Below are positions 9,139 to 16,188 of a DNA stretch of 16,188 bases, piece by piece; position 1 is the first letter of the stretch; each line of letters opens with the position of its first letter. The DNA lies in the NCBI GenBank assembly GCA_021789355.1, contig JAJYJR010000057.1, positions 1 to 16,188 of the forward strand, given 5' to 3'. The position numbers and the translations under genes were made by a program. Origin of the DNA: Chloroflexota bacterium (GTDB taxonomy: Bacteria; Chloroflexota; Limnocylindria; Limnocylindrales; CSP1-4). Under the pieces are notes generated by a model. That model saw only the letters and a program-made list of their open reading frames with translations, was not told the DNA's origin and made no database searches.

Positions 9139-10113
9139 ATGCAGGCAATCGTTCAGGACAGGTACGGGTCGGCCGACGTCCTGGAGCCCCGGGACATCGA
9201 TCGGCCCGAGATCGGCGACGACGAGGTCCTGGTCCGCGTCCATGCGGCGTCGATCCACGTCGGTGACGTGATCGTTATGAGGGGCTCACCGTACCTCGTG
9301 CGGATGGCCACCGGACTGCGCAAGCCGAAGAACCGCGTTCCGGGGACGGACATCGCGGGGACAGTCGAGACCGTCGGCAAGGACGTGACGCAGCTTCGGG
9401 CTGGTGACGAGGTGTTCGGTTGGTGCACGGGTGCCTTCGCCGAGTACGCGGTTGCGGCAGAGGACCACCTCGTGCCCAAGCCGGCCACGCTCAGCTTCGA
9501 GCAGGCCGCAGCTGTCGGCGTATCCGCGACCACCGCCCTCCAGTTCCTCCGCGACGACGGCAAGGTCCAGCCCGGCCAGAAGGTCCTGATCAATGGGGCA
9601 TCCGGTGGTGTCGGCACGTTCGCCGTGCAGATCGCCAAGGCGTTCGGTGCCGAGGTGACCGGCGTCTGCGGGACGAAGAACATGGAGCTGGTCCGCTCGA
9701 TCGGAGCCGACCACGTCATCGACTACACCAAGGACGACTTCAGGAAGGGTGGTCCGCGCTACGACCTCATCCTCGACAACGTGGGCGACCACTCGATGTC
9801 GGCGACGAGGCGAGCGCTCGCCCCCAACGGACTGCTGCTCTCCAACGGCGGAGGACATGCCGGCGGCGCGCTCGGCCGCGTGATCCGGCTCGCGCTCGTG
9901 TCGATGTTCGTGCGCCAGCAGGGCAAACCGTCCGTCAAGTTCCAGAACCGAGCCGACCTCCAGGTCCTCAAGGAGCTCATCGAAGCCGGGAAGGTCACCC
10001 CGGTGATGGACGGGACCTACCCGCTGAGCGAGACGCCCATGGGGATTGAGCATGTCGCGGCAGGGCACGCGCGAGGGACAGTTGTCATTGCCATCGACCC
10101 GGTTGCAGCCTGA
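9139..10113 (+). CDS. NAD(P)H:quinone oxidoreductase-like medium-chain dehydrogenase/reductase (zinc-independent)
   Basis: 324 residues from the ATG at 9139, with GGGGAGG eight bases upstream. It has the GroES-like N-terminal half (MQAIVQDRYGSADVLEPRDI, PGTDIAGTVETVGKDVTQLRAG) and a Rossmann half with the NADPH motif GASGGVG (153-159). The AAVGVSATTALQFL segment is usual for quinone reductases. The structural and catalytic zinc cysteines of alcohol dehydrogenases are missing, which fits the quinone oxidoreductase/RTN4IP1-like branch. These enzymes reduce quinones or enones with NADPH. Control is by the divergent TetR protein through two operators in the shared promoter. Length is normal. Confidence 0.92.
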   Translation: MQAIVQDRYGSADVLEPRDIDRPEIGDDEVLVRVHAASIHVGDVIVMRGSPYLVRMATGLRKPKNRVPGTDIAGTVETVGKDVTQLRAGDEVFGWCTGAFAEYAVAAEDHLVPKPATLSFEQAAAVGVSATTALQFLRDDGKVQPGQKVLINGASGGVGTFAVQIAKAFGAEVTGVCGTKNMELVRSIGADHVIDYTKDDFRKGGPRYDLILDNVGDHSMSATRRALAPNGLLLSNGGGHAGGALGRVIRLALVSMFVRQQGKPSVKFQNRADLQVLKELIEAGKVTPVMDGTYPLSETPMGIEHVAAGHARGTVVIAIDPVAA

Positions 10114-10238
10114 GCGATTGGCGCATGCACGAGTCGATGCCGATGGGCAGATCCGCTCGGCGCTCACCGTGCCTGCGGACGCATCGCATGGAGGAAGTCC
10201 AACCCCAACGGTCACCCGACCAAGAACGGAGCCGACCG

Positions 10239-10613
10239 ATGCCAGACGTGCAGATCAAGCTGGCAGCCCTGTGGGTGGCGCTGATGCTCACCTACCTGCT
10301 GGGGGACGTCCTGCGGTTCTGGAGCGGGGACGCCACGCCGGGCGAGTTCGGCGGCCTCAAGCAGGAGATGATCCCGCTGGCATTGCTGGGAATCGCGGTC
10401 CTGATGCTGATTCCGATCGTCATGGTCGTCGTGTCGGTGACGTTGACCGGGCAGCCGCTTCGCTGGATCAGCGTCATCGCCGCGATCGGCCTCTTCGCCT
10501 TCAACGTGATCGGCCTACCGACGTACTCCGGGCTCTACGACAAGTTCCTGATCATCGTCGGACTGGGATGGAACCTGGCCGCGGCCTGGTACGCCTGGAC
10601 CTCGTATCCGTAG
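10239..10613 (+). CDS. DUF6326-like small membrane protein
   Basis: 124 residues from the ATG at 10239, with GGAG eight bases upstream. Longer in-frame starts to 10125 add polar, non-conserved sequence. Four hydrophobic segments are visible: about 5-24 (IKLAALWVALMLTYLLGDVL), 42-68 (MIPLALLGIAVLMLIPIVMV), 76-95 (ISVIAAIGLFAFNVIGLP) and 102-120 (FLIIVGLGWNLAAAWYAW). The pattern LSALWxxxMxxYLxxDVL near the start, an IPIxMVxxS block and a final WYAW match what I recall of DUF6326. Function unknown. It follows the oxidoreductase in the same direction after 125 bases and may be in its operon. Confidence 0.75.
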   Translation: MPDVQIKLAALWVALMLTYLLGDVLRFWSGDATPGEFGGLKQEMIPLALLGIAVLMLIPIVMVVVSVTLTGQPLRWISVIAAIGLFAFNVIGLPTYSGLYDKFLIIVGLGWNLAAAWYAWTSYP

Positions 10614-10784
10614 GCGCCCGTCCTCTCGCGCCCGATTCCTGCCAGGTACAGGCCACAGCGCTGTTCGCCAAACGGACGTCCTGGGGTGCGAGCGAGTGGA
10701 ATGCGAGCTCACGCGCGTGGCAATCGAACGCGGCCTCGGCGTGGCTCTCCCGGCCGTGCGCGACCTGGGTCAGAAACGTGAGTT

Positions 10785-10808
10785 TGGTCGGGGCGAGAGG
10801 AGTCGAGC
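10785..10808 (-). repeat. tRNA-Pro 3'-end-like direct repeat, copy 4
   Basis: Identical over 24 bases to copy 3, and the best preserved copy. The reverse complement reads GGGG-CTCGACT-CCTCT-CGCCCCG-A-CCA, a nearly complete T-arm and acceptor 3' strand. No D-arm or anticodon arm can be built upstream, so it is not a working tRNA. Confidence 0.8.
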
Positions 10809-11039
10809 CCCGGGTAGTCGGCTCATCCGCGGCTGCACGGTCGTGATGGGCGGCGACCAACGGCACGTGGACGCCACCCTGACGGCCTGACCCCATTCGG
10901 CTGCCGCCCGATGCCCCGGACACGGTGGATCCCGCCCGGGCCGGATTCGAGCTGAGAGGACGCGCCCCATGCGCTTCCTGCGCACTTGAGGCGACTCGCG
11001 AGCGTGTGGCCCCCAGACTCGGCCACTCGCCCTGTTCGT

Positions 11040-11192
11040 GGGGGTGTCACAAGGTGGCAGTTGGGGTGGAACCTGGCGATCAGGCTGCGGTAGGTGTCGT
11101 GCACGGACGCGTCGCAATCGAGCGTGATGGCGCCGACAGCGGCAAGCTCGGCGGCGCGCTCGTGCGACTGCCGGAGTGCAAGCTCCAGGGCG
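11040..11192 (-). pseudogene. Coding-like fragment, unrecognised
   Basis: Directly after the SnoaL-like stop, in another minus-strand frame, the sequence reads ADALELALRQSHERAAELAA and then VGAITLDCDASVHDTYRSLI before losing protein-like character near 11040. No start codon suits it and no family is recognised. It may be the end of a gene joined to the SnoaL-like gene by deletion, or simply an antisense reading of unrelated DNA. Confidence 0.3.
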
Positions 11193-11585
11193 TCAGCCGT
11201 CGAAGATGCTGTCCCAGGCGTCCATGTCTTCGGGGTAGAACCACCGCTCCACCTGCCGCCCGCCGCGGAAGTGGAAGACGCTGGTCACCCGAACCTCGAC
11301 CTCCACTCCAGGCCGGCGTGCACCCATGTGGCTCAGAGCGCAGACATGCTCGTCGTTGCCGAACACGTCGTGTTCACGGAGGGTGACACCGTGCTCGGTC
11401 GCTCGGCCGAGGAAGGCGACGACCTCGTTGAGACCGTGGATGTCCCCGGCCATCGAGTGTCGACCGGGCACGTGCCAGACGACGTCCTCTGCGACAAGGG
11501 ACCGGATCGCATCGAAGTCTCGGGCGCGGAAGGCGTCAGCGGTCCGTCGGTACGCGGTCGCGTTCGGGTGCTCCGAGGTGTCCAT
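11193..11585 (-). CDS. SnoaL-like / NTF2-fold protein
   Basis: 130 residues from the ATG at 11585, with GGAG seven bases upstream. The pattern is that of the SnoaL-like NTF2 superfamily: TAYRRTADAFRARDFDAIRS, then LVAEDVVWHVPGRHSMAGDI, GLNEVVAFLGRATEHGVTL and a final FHFRGGRQVERWFYPEDMDA strand. This cone-shaped alpha+beta fold hosts isomerases, dehydratases and many enzymes or ligand-binding proteins of unknown role. The sequence does not tell which. Length is typical and the gene looks intact. It lies downstream of the truncated F420:NADP+ oxidoreductase-like fragment on the same strand. Confidence 0.88.
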   Translation of the reverse strand: MDTSEHPNATAYRRTADAFRARDFDAIRSLVAEDVVWHVPGRHSMAGDIHGLNEVVAFLGRATEHGVTLREHDVFGNDEHVCALSHMGARRPGVEVEVRVTSVFHFRGGRQVERWFYPEDMDAWDSIFDG

Positions 11586-11620
11586 GGTCGCGCTCCGTTC
11601 TGTGTTGGAGCGGCCATCAT

Positions 11621-11688
11621 GCCCGATGCGGCCAGGTCATGCTCGACCGCACGTGGGCCGACCCGTACGTGCAACGCCCGATGCGGCC
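11621..11688. repeat. 13-bp direct repeat at a gene truncation
   Basis: GCCCGATGCGGCC occurs at 11621-11633 and again at 11676-11688, 55 bases apart. The second copy sits where family similarity of the adjacent F420:NADP+ oxidoreductase-like fragment stops, so the pair may mark a deletion or slippage event. Confidence 0.5.
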
Positions 11689-11996
11689 GAGCGGAAGACG
11701 CTCGCGTCGGCGTTGAGGGGGTTGGTCGCGTCGATGACGAGCTTGCCGGCCGCGACCGGTGCCAGCTCTGCGGCGACGTCCCGGGCGGCGGTCGCGAACG
11801 GCACCGCGAGGATGATCGCGTCCGCGTCGCGCGCCGCTGCCGCCGGTCCGGGCGCGCCGACTCCGCCGATCTCCTCGGCCGCCCGTTGCGCGTGTTCAGC
11901 GCGACCGGCGGCATAGGTCACGCTGTGGCCCGCTCTCGCCAGCGATGCGCCGAGTGCCGTCCCGACGTTGCCCGAGCCGATGATCGCGATGTGCAT
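11637..11996 (-). pseudogene. Truncated NADPH:F420 oxidoreductase-like gene (N-terminal half)
   Basis: From the ATG at 11996 (GGAGG seven bases upstream) the frame gives 119 residues. The first ~98 match the Rossmann domain of F420:NADP+ oxidoreductase-like proteins: IAIIGSGNVGTALGASLARA dinucleotide motif, then DADAIILAVPFATAARDVAA and KLVIDATNPLN. Family members are about 200 residues and continue with a substrate/F420-facing C-terminal half that is absent here. Similarity ends around 11700, followed by a short unrelated tail. Without that half it should not work as an F420 reductase, though it could still bind NADP(H). Some homologues are only NAD-binding proteins, so F420 use is inferred. 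Confidence 0.8.
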
Positions 11997-12510
11997 GCGC
12001 GCGCCTCCGTGGTGGGCGGGATCGTATCAGCGACGGCAATCCCTGCGGTCGCGCCGTCGGGGGCAGCCCTTTCGGGCTGGCCTGCTCGGCCGATGCAGTC
12101 GCCTGCGTCACAACCGCTGGCGATGTCCCACGCGGAACGCGGCCTACTGCTGGTCGCGGTCGACCACGTCGACGGGGCACACCCGGGCCTCGTCGGGATT
12201 GAGTCCGGCGCTGAGCCGCGCTGCATCGCCGGCCGTCAGGTTCGAGCGCGGATCGACATCCCCCACCGCCACAAGACAGCCGGACCGCGGAGGTCCGGCT
12301 TGAAGTGTCTCCGGGATGGTCGGAGCGAACCGCCAAACCGAAGGACGCCTGGAGTAGCGGGTCCCGTCGAGCTCGAGCATTGCGAGCGGAGTGGTTCGCG
12401 GCCATCCGCTCGAGCGACCGCGGACGGTCAGCAGGACATTCGGGCCGGCGGGGAGGCCACATCGAATCAGCGGCGCGCAAACGCTCGTCACGGGCCAGAA
12501 GTTCCCCCCT
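11997..12510. other. Gene-free stretch with a hairpin
   Basis: About 510 bases with no supported gene. A minus-strand reading at about 12161-12395 (MLELDGTRYSRRPSVWRF, later GDVDPRSNLTAGDAARLSAG) looks partly protein-like but matches nothing I know. A 9-bp perfect hairpin lies at 12278-12300: AGCCGGACC and GGTCCGGCT around a 5-base loop. It interrupts that reading and could be a terminator or a mobile-element trace. Confidence 0.35.
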
Positions 12511-12778
12511 CGAAGTCGCCGTGAACGCGACTCACATCTACCGGGCCGACACAGGCATGCCGGCGAACCTGTACGGCACCGGCCCGACCGCCATCGTCTC
12601 TGGGCAGAGCCATCTGTACGGGTCGCGCTCGACAGCAACTACGTCTACTGGACCAACCTCCAGGGCCAGACGATCTACCGGGCGGGCCTCGACGGCGGCA
12701 ACCCGACGCTCCTCGTCGACGGGACCGGCATGCTGCAGCCCGCCGCGATCGCCGTGGACGCCAGCCACATCCATGGCC
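12511..12778 (+). pseudogene. Frameshifted beta-propeller (YWTD/NHL-like) fragment
   Basis: Two plus-strand frames each carry pieces of a repetitive propeller protein: LEVAVNATHIYRADTGMPAN through GPTAIVSGQSHLYG, then, after a frame change near 12620, VALDSNYVYWTNLQGQTIYR, AGLDGGNPTLLVDGTG and AAIAVDASHI. Each blade follows the pattern VAVDxxxIYWxNxxxGxIxRAxLDGxxPxxLVxG seen in bacterial secreted or surface propellers. About two and a half blades remain, with no start, no signal peptide and an abrupt end at 12778 next to a terminator hairpin. It is a decayed remnant of a larger gene. Confidence 0.75.
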
Positions 12779-12786
12779 CGGAGTGC

Positions 12787-12815
12787 GAACGAGGGCCGGA
12801 GACCGGCCCTCGTTC
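12787..12815 (-). terminator. Strong hairpin downstream of the surface-protein gene
   Basis: GAACGAGGGCCGG (12787-12799) pairs perfectly with CCGGCCCTCGTTC (12803-12815) around a 3-base loop: a 13-bp stem 20 bases past the stop of the minus-strand gene. There is no long U-tract, as often in high-GC genomes. It may act in both directions. Confidence 0.75.
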
Positions 12816-12834
12816 TCGATCACGCGATCGCGGT

Positions 12835-15249
12835 TCAGTACCGGATCGCGTTGGAGTAGTCGGAGTAGCTGCCCGTGCCGAGATCATTGACGGCGGCGAC
12901 GGTGAAGGCGTAGGTGCCGCCGCCCGAGAGATCGCTGTCAGGAACGGTGAAGCTGAGCTCGGTGCCGAGGGTGTCGATCGGCGAGGACGACACCAGCGTG
13001 TAGGTGCCGCCGCCCTTGCCGTGCCCGTACGTGTACACGTTGACGAGGTAATCGGTGATCGCCGCGCCGCCGTCATTTGCGGGTGCGTCCCATGTCAGGA
13101 CCACGGACTGGGTGGCCGTCTTGCCGCGCCCGACCTTCTGCACCGTTGCGACCACGTTCGTGGGTGGGTCCGGCGCGCCGAGGGCGGTGAGGACCACGTC
13201 GGTGGGATCCAGGGCGCCGGAGGGCGTGACGTACGTGACGAGGAACAGGTTGCCCCCGACTGATAGGGTGCTCCCGTCCGTGGCGTTGGTGAACTGGCCA
13301 ATGATCCACGGAGCGGTCAGGATGTCGAAGGTGGTGCCGGGGGCCGGGGTGTAGGACGGGTCGACGCTCACGTGGAGGCTGCCGTACGCATCCACACCAC
13401 CGTTCTGCCCGGTCGCCACGAGCTGCGAATACCCACTGCCCGGCGTCGTCCCGGCGATGTCGATGTCGACCGACGAGCCGGTCGCGAGGTACGCGAAGCC
13501 GTTCACGGTGAACGTCCCGGGGGTCGAGGCGTCTGCGCCCGCGATGACCGTCCCGTAGTTGTTGAGGCTGGGGACGGAGCCCGTCCCGGCGAAGGTGGCG
13601 GCCGCGTCGACCTTGACGGACCCGAGGGCCTGCGGGACGACGAGCGCGCCCGCGACGACCTCGGTCGTCGCGGTGTTGCCCGCGTTCGAGAGCGTCACCG
13701 TCCCGGTCAGGCTCGTCGTCCCGACGAAGAGCGATCCCGTCACCTGGCCCGAGACGGCGAGGGTGTCACCCGCCGCGGCCGCGAGCGTTCCCCTCGTGGA
13801 GGTCGCGCCCGCAGTCACCGCCCCCGTGAGGGTCGCCGTGCTGCCCGTGCCGGTCACCTCGACGAGGCCGCTCGGGATGCTGATCGGCGCGGACAGCGTC
13901 ATGGTGCCGTCGAGTTGCAGTACGCCGTCAGCAGACGAGTTTCCGACGGTCACCCCGCTCGTCGCGCCCAGCGCGGAGCCGGCCTTGATCGCCAACACGC
14001 CGAAGCCGAACGTCGCGGTCGAGCCGGTGTAGGTGTTGCCCGAGGCGCTGGCGGTGGCCAGCGTGACCGTGGCGCCGGAATACGTGTACACCGAGACGTT
14101 CGCCGCTCCCGCGATGGTCTCGGGCACGGTGCAACTGGAACTTGCGGTGAGGTTGAGAGTGCCGCCGCCGACGGAGTCGGTGATGGTGCCGCTGCCCGTC
14201 GTGCCTGTCATGTTTTGGTTGTGTCCGTGCAGGTCGAGGGTGGCCCCGGCAAGGACGTTGATGGGCTTGATGGTGCTGACGGCGTTCGTCGCGCCGACCC
14301 GCAGGGTGCCGTAGGCGACGTTCGTCGGGCCGCCCCAGAAGTTGGAGTTGGTGACGACTGTCCCGGTGACACCGGTGAGCACGACGGTGCCGGTCCAGCC
14401 GCTCTTGCCGACGGTCACCGAGGTGCCGTAGCCGTTGTCGGCCACGGTGCCCGGGACCTGGAGGACGGCGCCCGTCGCGGCCGCGAGCGTGACACTCGCG
14501 CCCGACGATGTCTGCAGGTTGACGTTCCCGGCCCAGGTCGCGTTGCCGGTGGCCTCGAGGGTGCCGGCCAGGCCCAGGGTGACGCCGGCGGGCACGCTCA
14601 CGCCGCTGTCGAGCGCCAGGACGGCGCCGTCCGACACGCTGACCCAGTCGCTGGTGCCCAGCGCCCCGCTGTCGCCGATCTCGAGCGTGCCTGCGTCGAC
14701 GTAGACCGTGGCGCCGAGAGTCGTGCTGTTATCCGCCGACAGGGTCAGCGTGCCCGTCCCGCCGCCCGGGTTGACCAGGAGTACGGAGGAATCCGACAGC
14801 GTGCCGCTCACGTCGAGGGAGGCGCCCGTGGCCACCTCGACGCTCAGGAGTGCGGTTGTGCTCGCCGCGGCGATGTTGGCGCTGATCGTCGAGCCGCCGC
14901 TCGTGGCATCGATCGCCGTGCCGGTCGTCGTGAGGGTGAGCGTGTGCGCGCCGCCCAGGGTGTAGGCACCCTCGAGGACGAGGCTGCCGGTGGACAGGTC
15001 GGCGCTCAGCGACAACGATGACCCACTGGCGGGGACGGTCGCCGGGAAGACCAGCTGCGCGCCGTCGAGCGACGAGCAGGTCGCGCCGGACGCTGCCGTG
15101 TAGTTGTTGACGTCGCTCAGATCGGTGGCACCGCTGCCGCCGTTCCAGGTGCAGACGTCGCCCGACGCCGCGCGTGCCCGGCCCGGGGTCGCCCCCAGCG
15201 TGGCGACGAGGACGGCGACGACGCCGAGAGCGCCGATCAGCCTCCGCAT
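12835..15249 (-). CDS. Large secreted protein with PATR-type beta-strand repeats and C-terminal Fn3 domain
   Basis: 804 residues from the ATG at 15249, with GGGAGG six bases upstream. Residues 1-27 are a Sec signal peptide: MRRL, hydrophobic core, then a likely cut after ARA. Residues about 35-650 are rich in Gly, Ser, Thr, Ala and Val and form a right-handed beta-helix-like array of strand repeats, e.g. GTLTLSADNSTTLGATVYVD, AGTLEIGDSGALG and GNTYTGSTATFG. These resemble the passenger-associated (PATR) repeats. A GSGYSQLVATGQ...YTPAPGTTFDILTA block closes the array. Residues about 692-804 are a fibronectin type III domain (PDPPTNVVATVQK to SYSDYSNAIRY). No outer-membrane barrel, LPXTG motif or C-terminal anchor is present, so it is probably released or loosely held. 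Adhesion or matrix role is inferred. Confidence 0.88.
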   Translation of the reverse strand: MRRLIGALGVVAVLVATLGATPGRARAASGDVCTWNGGSGATDLSDVNNYTAASGATCSSLDGAQLVFPATVPASGSSLSLSADLSTGSLVLEGAYTLGGAHTLTLTTTGTAIDATSGGSTISANIAAASTTALLSVEVATGASLDVSGTLSDSSVLLVNPGGGTGTLTLSADNSTTLGATVYVDAGTLEIGDSGALGTSDWVSVSDGAVLALDSGVSVPAGVTLGLAGTLEATGNATWAGNVNLQTSSGASVTLAAATGAVLQVPGTVADNGYGTSVTVGKSGWTGTVVLTGVTGTVVTNSNFWGGPTNVAYGTLRVGATNAVSTIKPINVLAGATLDLHGHNQNMTGTTGSGTITDSVGGGTLNLTASSSCTVPETIAGAANVSVYTYSGATVTLATASASGNTYTGSTATFGFGVLAIKAGSALGATSGVTVGNSSADGVLQLDGTMTLSAPISIPSGLVEVTGTGSTATLTGAVTAGATSTRGTLAAAAGDTLAVSGQVTGSLFVGTTSLTGTVTLSNAGNTATTEVVAGALVVPQALGSVKVDAAATFAGTGSVPSLNNYGTVIAGADASTPGTFTVNGFAYLATGSSVDIDIAGTTPGSGYSQLVATGQNGGVDAYGSLHVSVDPSYTPAPGTTFDILTAPWIIGQFTNATDGSTLSVGGNLFLVTYVTPSGALDPTDVVLTALGAPDPPTNVVATVQKVGRGKTATQSVVLTWDAPANDGGAAITDYLVNVYTYGHGKGGGTYTLVSSSPIDTLGTELSFTVPDSDLSGGGTYAFTVAAVNDLGTGSYSDYSNAIRY

Positions 15250-15357
15250 GGTTGACCTCCCGGGACGCTCCGGGGCGGGTCGGTCTCGCCAGTGGCTCGG
15301 CGCGGTCTGGTGGCGGCCGTGGGCATGACCGCGCGTCGACGCCCCCCGCTCTCTCCG

Positions 15358-15394
15358 CCATGCGGTGTCTCACCGCATGGTGATGTGTCACCAT
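15358..15394. promoter_or_regulatory. Two stacked palindromes between the surface-protein and TetR genes
   Basis: The first is a perfect 10-3-10 palindrome, CCATGCGGTG-TCT-CACCGCATGG (15358-15380). It overlaps a second, ATGGTGA-TGTG-TCACCAT (15377-15394). Both expose the half-site GGTG/CACC. They sit in the 245-bp divergent intergenic region, 101 bases upstream of the TetR start, and are likely operators of the adjacent TetR protein. AT-rich CATATGG directly after them may be part of a promoter. Confidence 0.65.
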
Positions 15395-15494
15395 ATGGCG
15401 AGGTTCAGCCCGCCGCACAGTGCCGAACGGCCCGTGCGCGCACCCACGGCGGAGCCCTTCAATCCCTTGCGGCACGAGCGAGAGGTGGTGCGGC

Positions 15495-16091
15495 ATGGCC
15501 CGACGGGTTTCATCGGCGGGGACGAAGGCGAAGATCCGTGCGGTCGCCCGCGAGTTGCTCGCCCGCGAGGGGCTGGAGGCGGTGTCGGTGCGCCGGATCG
15601 CGGCCGAGGCGGACGTCGACCATGCGCTCGTCCACCAGTACTTCGGCACCCGCGAGCAGCTCATCGCGGAGATCGTGCGGGCCGAGGTCGAGGCCGCCAA
15701 CCGCCTGATCGCCTCGGACGCGGACGCCAGCGACCCATTCGAGCGGCTACGCCGAACGCTTCGCTATACGCTCACCGACGCCCGACCGACCTTCGTCCTC
15801 ATCACGCGGGCCGAGCTCGCCGGGCTCGCGCCGGCGACGCTGCTCGCCCCCGGCGCCCCCCGGGCGCTTCGGTTCGTGGCCGACGAGCTCGCCGCGCGCC
15901 AGGCCGGCACCACGGGGGGGCACCCGGACCCCGCCCTCCTCGCGGCGACCGCGGGGGCCGCGCTCTTCGGGTTCGCCGTCGCCGCTCCGTGGCTCATGGA
16001 CGCGGTCGGCCTGGCGCCCGCGGACTTCGAGGCCCGGCTCGACGAGATCGTCGAGCTCGTCGTCGGCCTGCTTGACCGCTCCGATCGCTGA
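15495..16091 (+). CDS. TetR/AcrR-family transcriptional regulator
   Basis: 198 residues from the ATG at 15495 (MARRVSSAGTKAKIRAVARE), with GAGAGG nine bases upstream. An upstream in-frame extension to 15420 adds 25 residues that do not look like TetR sequence. The HTH is clear: AVARELLAREGLEAVSVRRI, AAEADVDHALVHQYFGTREQ and LIAEIVRAEVEAANRL. The C-terminal ~130 residues form the usual helical ligand and dimer domain (FERLRRTLRYTLTDARPTFV, ALFGFAVAAPWLMDAVGL), of a subgroup I cannot name. It is divergent from the secreted repeat protein, with stacked palindromes between, so it may control that gene and itself. Inducer unknown. Confidence 0.9.
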   Translation: MARRVSSAGTKAKIRAVARELLAREGLEAVSVRRIAAEADVDHALVHQYFGTREQLIAEIVRAEVEAANRLIASDADASDPFERLRRTLRYTLTDARPTFVLITRAELAGLAPATLLAPGAPRALRFVADELAARQAGTTGGHPDPALLAATAGAALFGFAVAAPWLMDAVGLAPADFEARLDEIVELVVGLLDRSDR

Positions 16092-16124
16092 GGGGCTGCC
16101 TCGAAAATCCCCCGGTCACGCGGC

Positions 16125-16188
16125 ATGATGCAGACGGTGAGCGAGCGCTTGCCGATGCCCTTCGGCGAGAGCGGTCAGGATCGCCCGG
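16125..16188 (+). CDS. Possible start of a further gene, cut by the window edge
   Basis: From ATGATG at 16125 an open frame gives MMQTVSERLPMPFGESGQDR and runs off the end. No Shine-Dalgarno sequence is seen and the family is not recognised. The preceding GGGGCTGCCTCGAAAATCCC (16092-16111) has the look of an insertion-sequence terminal repeat, so this could be a transposase start. Evidence is thin. Confidence 0.25.
   Translation, partial: MMQTVSERLPMPFGESGQDRP

Larger units (their letters stand above)
10614..11192. other. Gene-free stretch with debris around repeat copy 4
   Basis: About 580 bases without a convincing intact gene. It holds the tRNA-Pro-like repeat at 10785. A minus-strand stretch at roughly 10625-10790 has a natural-looking composition (TFLTQVAHGRESHAEAAF, QDVRLANSAVACTW) but no start or recognised family. 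A second coding-like fragment lies at 11040-11192. The rest (10810-11040) shows nothing I can support. Confidence 0.4.

Noticed and set aside
10785..10860. An intact tRNA gene on the minus strand at repeat copy 4
   Set aside because: Only the T-arm half and acceptor 3' strand can be folded; no matching 5' acceptor strand, D-arm or anticodon arm is found upstream.
11094..12524. A 476-residue plus-strand open frame
   Set aside because: Runs antisense over the SnoaL-like and F420:NADP+ oxidoreductase-like genes; composition is that of a GC-rich shadow.
13372..15021. A 549-residue plus-strand open frame opposite the surface-protein gene
   Set aside because: Very rich in Arg, Gly and Asp with no domain; the opposite strand has a signal peptide, repeats and an Fn3 domain.

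Overview
This is a high-GC bacterial window (about two thirds G+C by eye). It looks like accessory DNA from an F420-using, soil-type bacterium, possibly an actinobacterium or a Limnocylindria-like Chloroflexota. The hints are a Ddn-type F420-dependent oxidoreductase, a fragment of an F420:NADP+ oxidoreductase-like gene, DUF4386 and DUF2255 genes, leaderless-looking promoters and strong codon bias. No marker gene fixes the taxonomy.

Layout from left to right. (1) The start of a ribbon-helix-helix antitoxin-like gene (minus, runs off the edge) with a good leaderless promoter. (2) A small LuxR-type HTH gene, a 4-TM membrane protein, a DUF4386 membrane protein and a Ddn-like F420-dependent reductase, all plus. 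(3) On the minus strand, two tightly coupled aldo-keto reductases and a truncated DUF2255 gene, divergent from an XRE/MmyB-type regulator. (4) A small coiled-coil/TM protein translationally coupled to a papain-like (C1) peptidase whose His/Asn catalytic end lies inverted on the opposite strand. (5) A class II Fic gene behind a promoter flanked by a perfect 10-bp inverted repeat. (6) A TetR regulator divergent from a medium-chain quinone oxidoreductase, with two near-identical palindromic operators between them, followed by a DUF6326 membrane protein. (7) A SnoaL-like gene, a truncated F420:NADP+ oxidoreductase-like fragment and a frameshifted beta-propeller remnant. (8) A large secreted protein with beta-strand repeats and an Fn3 domain, divergent from a second TetR gene with stacked palindromes between them.

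The most striking signal that gene calls do not explain is four direct copies (144, 6673, 8192, 10785) of a sequence whose reverse complement is the 3' end of a tRNA-Pro: T-arm half, acceptor strand and CCA. They are all in the same orientation and all sit between functional modules, like stacked attachment-site scars. Several genes around them are cut, inverted or frameshifted. I read the window as an accretion zone: small modules, most carrying their own regulator, punctuated by tRNA-derived repeats and gene debris. No integrase, intact tRNA, rRNA or CRISPR array is visible.
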